Of a stretch of 5,171 bases of DNA, positions 1-5,082 are shown one piece after another. The stretch is from Candidatus Taylorbacteria bacterium RIFCSPLOWO2_01_FULL_50_130 (GTDB taxonomy: Bacteria > Patescibacteriota > Minisyncoccia > Phycocordibacterales > UBA10002): positions 1 through 5,171 of the forward strand of contig MHSB01000051.1 of the NCBI GenBank assembly GCA_001821155.1. Reading direction: 5' to 3'. A program made the position numbers and the translations under genes. The notes below the pieces were generated by a model. That model had not been told where the DNA came from and made no database searches. It worked only from the letters and a program-made list of their open reading frames with translations. Each line of letters starts with the position of its first letter. Position 1 is the first letter of the stretch.

Positions 1-90
1 GACAAGGCGCGCACGCGCGGTTACGGGAAGCCCATCATGGCACGCATGCCTGAGCAACTCATTACCTACATTGGGGGTTCCCACACATGA
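1..90 (+). CDS. 3' end of an unidentified small gene (5' end outside window)
   Basis: The frame is open from the first base of the window and stops at TGA 88-90, giving 29 visible C-terminal residues that begin DKARTRGYGKP and end ITYIGGSHT. The visible part is basic at first, then amphipathic (MPEQLITYIG), with no recognisable catalytic motif. The stop overlaps the start of the next gene as ATGA (87-90), the usual sign of translational coupling, and this is the main reason to believe the frame is coding. I do not recognise the family. Inference only: small proteins encoded directly before a retropepsin-like gene may form a two-gene unit with it. The reading frame is short enough that chance cannot be excluded. 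Confidence 0.5.
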   Translation, partial: DKARTRGYGKPIMARMPEQLITYIGGSHT

Positions 91-479
91 AATTCAAGTA
101 TACTCGCTACGGACAAGGTATATTCCGTCCGGTGATTCCTATTGAGGTGATTGGCCGTCAGGCGGTTCCGTATGAAGTGCTTGTTGACTCGGGCGCCGAC
201 ATAAGTATTTTTGATGCGGAAATCGGAACGCTTGCCGGCATTGATGTACAAGCGGGCGAGCCGAGCACGCTTGTCGGTGCTACGGGTGTGGAAGAAATAT
301 TCTATCTGCATACCGTTGATCTTCTGATTGGAGATGTTAAGTTTCGCACCACTGTCGGCTTTTTGCCGAATATGACCCGCAACGGTTATGGCGTTGTCGG
401 GCAGAGAGGATTTTTCGACAAATTTATCGTGAAGTTTGATTTACTCAAAGAAGAAGTTGAGTTAAAAAACAGGACATAA
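87..479 (+). CDS. Retropepsin-like aspartic protease, single-domain
   Basis: This is a 130-residue protein with the layout of a single-domain retroviral-type aspartic protease. The catalytic motif is DSGAD at residues 34-38 (Asp34 the predicted catalytic residue, compare DTGAD), preceded by the hydrophobic strand YEVLV. A possible flap segment, VGATG, is at 63-67. Near the C-terminus YGVVGQRGFFDKF (101-113) matches the hydrophobic-hydrophobic-Gly motif that closes the fold, followed by a strand ending in KFDLLKEEVELK. By family knowledge such proteins act as homodimers, each subunit giving one aspartate, and cleave peptides; the substrate here is unknown. No signal peptide or membrane segment is visible, so it is probably cytoplasmic. 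The ATG at 87 is chosen because it overlaps the previous stop as ATGA and gives a sensible N-terminal strand. No clear Shine-Dalgarno is present, only a G-run at 73-77. The family call is firm; the role is not. Confidence 0.8.
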   Translation: MKFKYTRYGQGIFRPVIPIEVIGRQAVPYEVLVDSGADISIFDAEIGTLAGIDVQAGEPSTLVGATGVEEIFYLHTVDLLIGDVKFRTTVGFLPNMTRNGYGVVGQRGFFDKFIVKFDLLKEEVELKNRT

Positions 480-688
480 TGCGAAAGCGACACAAGCTGA
501 AAAAGCAAAACTGTGCAGAATGTAAACCCGATAGGATAAATTAGGACTGCTGGTAGATGAATTGGGAGTTATCGGCCCTAAAAGAGTTTGAGAAGGAGAA
601 AAAACGGCTCGTCGGATGACTTGTCCCACGACCGTCTTCGGTTTTACTGGATTTTGCATTTGGGGTAGAGGTGGGGTATCCTAACGAT
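480..688 (+). other. Gap after the protease gene with three tiny open frames, no recognisable gene
   Basis: No recognisable gene lies between the protease and fusA. Three very short plus-strand frames run in series. The first (479-544, 21 codons, containing NCAECK) has its ATG overlapping the protease stop as TAATG. The second (557-619, 20 codons, lysine and glutamate rich) is followed by a third (616-684, 22 codons, with two cysteines), which overlaps it as ATGA. An AAGGAG-like stretch at 593-598 lies 17 bases before the third ATG, which is far for a ribosome binding site. These may be chance, decayed coding sequence or real micro-peptides. I do not recognise any of them and do not call them genes. 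Confidence 0.2.
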
Positions 689-712
689 GACGCAACCGCG
701 TCTTTTGTTTTT
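689..712 (+). terminator. Intrinsic terminator before fusA
   Basis: A perfect 5-bp GC-rich stem, GACGC (689-693) and GCGTC (698-702), closes a four-base AACC loop. It is followed directly by TTTTGTTTTT (703-712). This is a canonical rho-independent terminator on the plus strand. It would end transcription from the protease unit and leave only about 37 bases for a separate fusA promoter or leader, unless it acts as an attenuator. Confidence 0.7.
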
Positions 713-713
713 A

Positions 714-743
714 CTAAACGCTACACACTAACCGCTAAACGCT
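714..743 (+). repeat. 9-bp direct repeat just upstream of fusA
   Basis: CTAAACGCT occurs at 714-722 and again at 735-743, with a related CTAACCGCT (728-736) joining into the second copy. The second copy ends six bases before the fusA ATG. No Shine-Dalgarno sequence is present in this stretch. The role is unknown; it resembles the repeat-rich segments that also precede tuf and rpsJ here, although each uses a different motif. Confidence 0.6.
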
Positions 744-749
744 TTGTAT

Positions 750-2930
750 ATGAACCGCGACTATCCGTTAGAAAAAGTCAGGAACTTCGGCATCATAGCG
801 CACATTGACGCTGGCAAGACCACGACCAGCGAGCGGGTTTTGTTCTACACCGGAATGACCCATAAAATCGGCGAGGTACACGATGGCGACACCGTCACCG
901 ACTGGATGGAGCAGGAGCGGGAGCGCGGCATCACGATTACCTCCGCCGCCATCACTTGTTTTTGGCTTCCCACCTATCGGCGAGCGCAGATACACGCTGA
1001 TACAAACGCGGATAGACCCGGATTGGAACAGCGATACAAATACCGGTTCAATATCATTGACACTCCCGGCCACATTGATTTTACGGTTGAGGTGAAGCGC
1101 TCCCTTCGGGTTCTGGACGGCGCGGTCGTGGTTTTTGACGGTGTTGCTGGCGTGGAACCGCAGAGCGAGACAAATTGGCGTTACGCCGATGAAGGCAACG
1201 TGCCTCGCCTTTGTTTTATCAACAAACTGGACCGGATGGGCGCATCGTTTGAGAAATCCTACCAATCTATTTTGGAGCGGCTGAGTAGAAATGCGATTCG
1301 AATGCAAATCCCCATCGGTCTTGAAGAGAACTTTTCCGGCGTCATAGACCTCCTGGAGATGAAGGCGTATGAATTTACCGGCGAAAAAGGAATTGACGTC
1401 GTGGCAAAAGAAATTCCGCCAGAGTTCGTGGAAGAGGCGAAAAAATACCGGCATGAACTCGTTGAGAAAATCGTGGAGCAGGATGACGCGCTCACGCATG
1501 AGTATCTTGAGGGAAAGAATATTCCCGTAGAAACGCTTAAAGCCACGCTTCGAAAAGCGGTTATCGCAAATAAAATCTTTCCCGTCTTTACCGGCTCCGC
1601 ACTCAAAAACAAAGGCGTACAGCTTGTCCTCGACGCGGTCGTTGATTATCTTCCGTCTCCGCTTGACCTGCCTCCGACGCGAGGCGTGCATCCCAAAACG
1701 GGGGAGACAATTGTTCGGCACGTTACTGACGAAGAGCACTTTTCCGCGCTCGTCTTCAAATTGCAGACTGACCCGTTCGTTGGGCAGCTCGCGTTTTTCC
1801 GCGTGTATTCCGGCACGGTTGAAGCCGGTTCGTACATTTACAATTCGTCGACTGGAAACCGCGAACGGCTGTCCCGCATCGTGCGGCTCCAGGCCGACAA
1901 ACGCGAAGAAGTGAAGAAAGTATTTGCGGGAGAAATTGCGGCCGCCGTAGGCCTTAAAGAGGCAAAAACATCACATACGCTCTGTGACGAGCAAAACCCA
2001 ATCGTGTTTGAAGCAATTAAGTTTGCCGACCCTGTTATTTCTCTTTGCATAGAACCCAAGACCAAAGCCGACCAGGAGAAAATGGGCTACGCCCTGAAAC
2101 GCCTTTCTGATGAAGACCCGACTTTCAAGATAAAATCGGACCAGGAGACCGGCGAGACCGTGATTATGGGCATGGGCGAACTTCAACTTGAAATTATGGT
2201 GGACAGGTTGAAGCGTGAATTTAGCGTGGAAGCCAATGTTGGAAAGCCGCAAGTCGCTTACCGCGAAACCATTCAAGGCGAAGCTGAAGCCGAAGCGAAA
2301 TACATCCGTCAGACGGGAGGCCGCGGCCAGTATGGTCATGTCAGACTCTCGGTTCGTCCGATGCAACCTCTTGACTCGGAGGCGAAAGTTAAAAAGAATG
2401 TCAAGCGCTATGACCACTTTGAATTTATTAATTCCATAAAAGGAGGAGTTATTCCGCAGGAATTTATTCCGGCGGTTGAGAAGGGCGTGAAAGAAGGACT
2501 TGAGCGCGGCGTTGTCGCCGGCTTCCAGCTCGTTGACATATCCGCGGAGCTCACCTTCGGGTCCTATCACGAAGTGGACTCTTCCGAAATTGCGTTTAAG
2601 ATCGCCGGGTCGCAAGCGGTACAGGATGCCTGCAAACGGGCGCGGCCGGTGATTCTGGAACCCATCATGAAAGTGGAAGTAGTCACTCCGGAAAAATTCC
2701 TCGGAGACGTAACCGGCCATCTCGCGTCAAAGCGGGGAGAAGTGCAGAACGTCGGCGAACGCGGGATGAACAAAGTCGTGGATGCCAAAGTTCCGCTCTC
2801 CGAGATGTTCGGTTACATCACGACGCTCCGCTCCATGTCGGAGGGCCGCGCAAGTTTTACCATGGAATTTGACCATTACGAGGCCGTTCCGCCGCAGGTA
2901 GCGCAAGGTATCATTGAAGCCAGAAAATAG
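750..2930 (+). CDS. fusA: Elongation factor G (EF-G), translocation GTPase
   Basis: EF-G moves tRNAs and mRNA through the ribosome after peptide bond formation and acts with RRF in ribosome recycling. The 726-residue protein (E. coli about 704) is complete. It has the P-loop AHIDAGKTT (17-25), switch I RERGITITSA (57-66), DTPGH (104-108) and NKLD (158-161), then domain II around 327-410, domain III, domain IV with QTGGRGQYGHV (521-531) and the tip FGSYHEVDSSE (603-613), and domain V ending GIIEARK. The ATG at 750 is preferred over the in-frame TTG at 744 because EF-G proteins typically begin M-x-R-x-Y-P-L-E-K-x-R-N. There is no Shine-Dalgarno. Oddities: about 16 extra residues at 73-98 encoded by a short repeat; an extended loop near 541-556; and GELQLEI (476-482) where GELHLEI or GELHLDI is usual. 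rpsL and rpsG are not directly upstream. All GTPase motifs are intact, so it should be functional. Confidence 0.98.
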   Translation: MNRDYPLEKVRNFGIIAHIDAGKTTTSERVLFYTGMTHKIGEVHDGDTVTDWMEQERERGITITSAAITCFWLPTYRRAQIHADTNADRPGLEQRYKYRFNIIDTPGHIDFTVEVKRSLRVLDGAVVVFDGVAGVEPQSETNWRYADEGNVPRLCFINKLDRMGASFEKSYQSILERLSRNAIRMQIPIGLEENFSGVIDLLEMKAYEFTGEKGIDVVAKEIPPEFVEEAKKYRHELVEKIVEQDDALTHEYLEGKNIPVETLKATLRKAVIANKIFPVFTGSALKNKGVQLVLDAVVDYLPSPLDLPPTRGVHPKTGETIVRHVTDEEHFSALVFKLQTDPFVGQLAFFRVYSGTVEAGSYIYNSSTGNRERLSRIVRLQADKREEVKKVFAGEIAAAVGLKEAKTSHTLCDEQNPIVFEAIKFADPVISLCIEPKTKADQEKMGYALKRLSDEDPTFKIKSDQETGETVIMGMGELQLEIMVDRLKREFSVEANVGKPQVAYRETIQGEAEAEAKYIRQTGGRGQYGHVRLSVRPMQPLDSEAKVKKNVKRYDHFEFINSIKGGVIPQEFIPAVEKGVKEGLERGVVAGFQLVDISAELTFGSYHEVDSSEIAFKIAGSQAVQDACKRARPVILEPIMKVEVVTPEKFLGDVTGHLASKRGEVQNVGERGMNKVVDAKVPLSEMFGYITTLRSMSEGRASFTMEFDHYEAVPPQVAQGIIEARK
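985..1025 (+). repeat. Degenerate short tandem repeat inside fusA
   Basis: Units CGCAGATA (985-992), CGCTGATA (995-1002), CGCGGATA (1007-1014) and the weaker CCGGATTG (1018-1025) follow at 10- to 12-base steps. They encode residues about 79-92 of EF-G (AQIHADTNADRPGL), exactly where the protein is longer than E. coli EF-G, in the hairpin turn between the switch I strand and the strand leading to DTPGH. The reading frame stays open. I infer that a dispersed intergenic-type repeat entered the gene in frame. Confidence 0.55.
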
Positions 2931-2978
2931 CACCATACATATGCAGTTGCGCTTTTTTGACAATTTTGCTATCGTGGT

Positions 2979-3003
2979 GCAGTCGTAATTCGGCGGCTTT
3001 TTT
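2979..3003 (+). terminator. Probable intrinsic terminator after fusA
   Basis: Bases 2979-2985 and 2991-2997 form a stem of GC, one A-G mismatch, then GTCG with CGGC (one T-G wobble), around the loop TAATT. It is followed by six T residues (2998-3003). It lies 49 bases after the fusA stop. A competing 5-bp hairpin, GCGGC (2993-2997) with GCCGC (3007-3011), overlaps it and is followed within a few bases by another T-run. Both point to an end of transcription between fusA and tuf. Confidence 0.5.
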
Positions 3004-3034
3004 GGCGCCGCTTCTCGTTTTTGTGTCGTTTCGT

Positions 3035-3041
3035 TATACAT
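3035..3041 (+). promoter_or_regulatory. Candidate -10 element for tuf
   Basis: TATACAT lies 42 bases before the tuf ATG and after the probable fusA terminator, where a separate tuf promoter would be expected. The hexamer at 17-base spacing (TTCTCG, 3012-3017) is a poor -35. A second possibility is TATAAA at 3074-3079, only three bases from the ATG, which would imply a nearly leaderless message. Both are guesses from pattern alone. Confidence 0.25.
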
Positions 3042-3042
3042 A

Positions 3043-3075
3043 AGTTACGAGTTAAGCATTAATAGTTTTAAGTTA
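3043..3075 (+). repeat. AGTTA-type repeat upstream of tuf
   Basis: AGTTA occurs at 3043-3047, 3050-3054 and 3071-3075, with AGTTTTA at 3064-3070, filling the 40 bases before the tuf start. No Shine-Dalgarno sequence is present between it and the ATG. The function is unknown. Confidence 0.4.
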
Positions 3076-3082
3076 TAAACGT

Positions 3083-4279
3083 ATGACAGAAGAATTTAAG
3101 AGAGACAAACCGCACGTAAATGTCGGCACGATTGGCCACATTGACCACGGCAAGACAACCTTGACGGCGGCCATTTGCGCCGTGCAGGCGAAGAAGGGAC
3201 TCGCGAAGCCAAAAAGCTACGATGAAGTCGCCAAAGCCTCGGAAAAAGAGGGCCGCCGCGACCCTTCCAAAATCATCACCATTGCGATTTCGCACGTTGA
3301 GTACGCTACGGAGAATCGCCACTACGCGCACGTGGACTGCCCGGGACACGCCGACTACGTGAAGAACATGATTACCGGAGCCGCGCAGATGGACGGCGCG
3401 GTTCTCGTTGTTTCCGCCGTTGACGGCCCGATGCCGCAAACGAGAGAGCACATTCTTCTTGCCAAGCAAGTTGGCGTTCCGAAGATTATCGTGTTTCTTA
3501 ATAAGGTTGATTTGGTGCAGGACAAGGACCTCATTGACCTGGTTGAGGAAGAGGTGCGCGAGCTTCTTACTAAGTACGGCTTTGACGGCAAGGCGGCAAA
3601 AATCGTGCGCGGCTCGGCGCTTAAGGCCCTTGAGGGAGACGCGGAGGGTGTCAGGAGCATTGATGAACTTCTTGCCGCCATAGACACCGAGATTCCGATT
3701 CCGGTGCGCGATGTGGACAAGCCGTTCCTCATGCCGATTGAAGACATCTTCTCAATCGAAGGTCGCGGAACCGTTGTGACCGGCCGCATTGAACGAGGAA
3801 AGGTAAAGGTAGGGGAGGAAGTTGAAATCGTGGGACTTAAGCCGACGGCTAAGACCACCGTTACCGGCATTGAAATGTTCAACAAAAATCTCCAGGAGGG
3901 AATGGCGGGCGACAACGCCGGCGTGTTACTCCGAGGCACCAAGAAAGAAGAGGTGCATCGCGGACAAGTGATTGCGAAACCGGGCACCGTTACGCCACAT
4001 ACCGATTTTGAGTCGGAGGTATACGTCTTGAAAAAAGAAGAAGGAGGCCGTCACACGCCCTTTTTCGCGGGGTACAAGCCGCAATTCTACATTCGAACAA
4101 CCGACGTAACGGGCGAAGTGACACTTCCTGAAAAAATCGAAATGGTGATGCCGGGTGACAACATACAATTTAAAGTAAAACTCGTCGCGCCGGTGGCGCT
4201 CGAGGAGAAAATGCGCTTCGCAATCCGCGAGGGAGGGAAGACCGTCGGGTCGGGAGTAATAACCAAAATTGTGGCTTAA
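3083..4279 (+). CDS. tuf: Elongation factor Tu (EF-Tu)
   Basis: EF-Tu with GTP carries aminoacyl-tRNA to the ribosomal A site in the cytoplasm. The 398-residue protein (E. coli 394 with Met) is complete. It has the P-loop GHIDHGKT (18-25), DCPGH (85-89, with the catalytic-type His89), NKVD (140-143), SAL (178-180), domain II from about 210 with IEGRGTVVTGRIERG, and domain III with GGRHTPFFAGYKPQFY and the C-terminal REGGKTVGSGV. The odd part is switch I. Between the P-loop and Thr66 there are about five more residues than in E. coli, and RGITINTSH is replaced by KIITIAISH (63-71), so the usual Gly is Ile. The magnesium-contacting threonine of the family (Thr66) is kept. I associate this form with Patescibacteria. 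The ATG is placed by the usual N-terminus before KPHVNVGTIGH. It sits 152 bases after fusA, has no Shine-Dalgarno, and probably has its own promoter. Confidence 0.98.
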   Translation: MTEEFKRDKPHVNVGTIGHIDHGKTTLTAAICAVQAKKGLAKPKSYDEVAKASEKEGRRDPSKIITIAISHVEYATENRHYAHVDCPGHADYVKNMITGAAQMDGAVLVVSAVDGPMPQTREHILLAKQVGVPKIIVFLNKVDLVQDKDLIDLVEEEVRELLTKYGFDGKAAKIVRGSALKALEGDAEGVRSIDELLAAIDTEIPIPVRDVDKPFLMPIEDIFSIEGRGTVVTGRIERGKVKVGEEVEIVGLKPTAKTTVTGIEMFNKNLQEGMAGDNAGVLLRGTKKEEVHRGQVIAKPGTVTPHTDFESEVYVLKKEEGGRHTPFFAGYKPQFYIRTTDVTGEVTLPEKIEMVMPGDNIQFKVKLVAPVALEEKMRFAIREGGKTVGSGVITKIVA

Positions 4280-4280
4280 C

Positions 4281-4526
4281 ATACGAACATACGAATTAAA
4301 GTCCAACGAATGACAACGAATAAAGATTTTAGGACTTACGCATTTCTTCCTTTTCTGTCATTCCCGTCCCCGATCAGGTCGAGGGTAAGCTACGGCGGGA
4401 ATCCAGTATTTGGCCGTTTTTTAACGCCCTGGATTCCCGTTTTCACGGGAATGACACCGATTGCGTAAGTCCTAGATTTCTTAATTCGTAGCAATTCGTG
4501 TATTCGCATGATTCGTATGTTCGTAT
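4281..4526. repeat. Large imperfect palindrome filling the tuf-rpsJ gap
   Basis: The outer arms 4281-4296 and 4511-4526 are perfect 16-bp inverted copies (ATACGAACATACGAAT against ATTCGTATGTTCGTAT). Further in, ACGAA recurs at 4283, 4291, 4306 and 4316 on the left. On the right TTCGT recurs at 4485, 4495, 4512 and 4520, plus TTCGC at 4503. The centre is a MITE-like element that is itself an inverted repeat. In RNA the whole gap could fold as one long hairpin whose right arm ends seven bases before the rpsJ ATG. No gene is present here. Confidence 0.75.
4330..4474. mobile_element. MITE-like element, complete copy
   Basis: The 141-base core (4332-4472) has perfect 11-bp terminal inverted repeats, GGACTTACGCA and TGCGTAAGTCC, bordered by TA on both sides (4330-4331, 4473-4474). 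Inside are two more inverted pairs: TGTCATTCCCGT (4356-4367) with ACGGGAATGACA (4445-4456), and CGGGAATCCAG (4396-4406) with CTGGATTCCCG (4429-4439). It has no coding capacity. The TA borders would fit a transposase that duplicates TA, such as IS630/Tc1 types. Alternatively the 7-bp near-repeats AGATTTT (4324-4330) and AGATTTC (4474-4480) could be the target duplication. A second copy starts at 5083. The parent transposase cannot be named from this window. Confidence 0.8.
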
Positions 4527-4533
4527 AGTGCTT

Positions 4534-4953
4534 ATGGCTGTTAAATCCACAACCGAAAAAGTCGCAAAGACTGCAAAAACTGCGAGAACGGCAAAAACAC
4601 CGGCGCACCGCACGCCACGGGTTAAAAAAGCCGCAAAGCCCGAAATAGTGCCGAAACTCCGGATTCGCGTTCGTGCCTATGAGCACAAGATTCTGGACGC
4701 TTCCATCAAGCAGATTCTCGATACGGCGTTCCGCTTTGACGCAACGGTAGAAGGTCCGATTCCCCTTCCGACAGAAATCAAGAAGTACACCGTCAACCGT
4801 GCCTCTTTCGTTTATAAAAACGCGCGAGAGCAGTTTGAGATGCGAGTGCATAAACGCCTCATTGACATCATCAATCCCACCCCTCGCCTTATAGAAGCGC
4901 TCACCAACCTCTCCCTTCCCTCCGGTGTAACGATTGACGTAAAAATGTTGTAG
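4534..4953 (+). CDS. rpsJ: 30S ribosomal protein S10 (uS10) with basic N-terminal extension
   Basis: S10 sits in the head of the small ribosomal subunit and in many bacteria also takes part in antitermination with NusB. The 139-residue protein has a full S10 domain from about residue 41: KLRIRVRAYEHKILD, then GPIPLPT (74-80), the loop SFVYKNAREQFEMRVHKRLIDI (91-112), and the C-terminal LPSGVTIDVKML. The first 40 residues are extra compared with the usual 100-105-residue S10. They are rich in Lys, Thr and Ala, including four Ala-Lys/Arg-Thr triplets. The ATG at 4534 is preferred over the in-frame GTG at 4498, which would translate the inverted repeat. There is no Shine-Dalgarno. The gene lies between two MITE-like copies, 254 bases after tuf, and rplC does not follow within 218 bases. 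Confidence 0.95.
   Translation: MAVKSTTEKVAKTAKTARTAKTPAHRTPRVKKAAKPEIVPKLRIRVRAYEHKILDASIKQILDTAFRFDATVEGPIPLPTEIKKYTVNRASFVYKNAREQFEMRVHKRLIDIINPTPRLIEALTNLSLPSGVTIDVKML
4564..4599 (+). repeat. Four 9-bp tandem repeats in the rpsJ N-terminal extension
   Basis: GCAAAGACT, GCAAAAACT, GCGAGAACG and GCAAAAACA follow without gaps and encode AKT-AKT-ART-AKT (residues 11-22). The unit is a multiple of three, so copy number can change without breaking the frame. Synonymous differences between units suggest an older expansion or selection for the protein pattern. Confidence 0.8.
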
Positions 4954-4959
4954 AAAATA

Positions 4960-4990
4960 GGGAGCCGTTCTTACGGCGACCATATTTTCA
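4960..4990 (+). terminator. Possible weak terminator after rpsJ
   Basis: GCCGT (4964-4968) and ACGGC (4973-4977) form a 5-bp stem with a TCTT loop. It is extended past a tandem G-A mismatch by GG (4960-4961) with CC (4980-4981). The following ATATTTTC is only a modest T-tract. It lies six bases after the rpsJ stop. Confidence 0.35.
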
Positions 4991-5016
4991 AAATCCCCTC
5001 ACCAATTTCACCAAAC

Positions 5017-5045
5017 GCGCAAAGACCGCTACGGTGAATTTGCGC
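5017..5045. other. Inverted repeat downstream of rpsJ
   Basis: GCGCAAA (5017-5023) pairs with TTTGCGC (5039-5045), and an inner ACCG (5025-5028) pairs with CGGT (5032-5035). TTCACC (5007-5012) could instead pair with GGTGAA (5033-5038). No T-run follows. The rest of 4954-5082 holds no gene that I can recognise. Confidence 0.35.
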
Positions 5046-5082
5046 AGACTCACTCTAACTAAAGCCAAGAGCAAAGATACAT

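Noticed and set aside
540..547. ATTAGGACT resembling the MITE end
   Set aside because: Only the first bases match; TTACGCA does not follow and there is no matching internal sequence or right end, so this is chance similarity.
631..645. ACCG-TCTT-CGGT hairpin followed by TTT as a terminator
   Set aside because: The stem is only 4 bp and the T-run is three bases; the hairpin at 689-712 is far more convincing.
462..659. Minus-strand 65-codon frame after the protease gene
   Set aside because: It has no recognisable motif, low-complexity Ser/Pro/Val composition and no start context; probably a random frame.
744..749. TTG at 744 as the fusA start
   Set aside because: It adds only two residues; the ATG at 750 gives the standard EF-G N-terminus and is the stronger codon. 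Neither has a Shine-Dalgarno site.
768..1739. Long minus-strand open frame of 323 codons opposite fusA
   Set aside because: It lies fully antisense to an unmistakable EF-G gene, has no recognisable motif, and is the expected shadow of a GC-moderate coding strand. The same holds for the minus-strand frames at 1971-2720 and 3355-3987.
4281..4526. CRISPR array from the repeated ACGAAT/ATTCGT motifs
   Set aside because: Units are only 5-8 bases, spacing is irregular at 8-17 bases, and the motifs occur in both orientations as arms of a palindrome.
4498..4533. GTG at 4498 as the rpsJ start
   Set aside because: It would add 12 residues encoded by the ATTCGTAT inverted repeat, unlike any S10 sequence. 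ATG 4534 is the better start.
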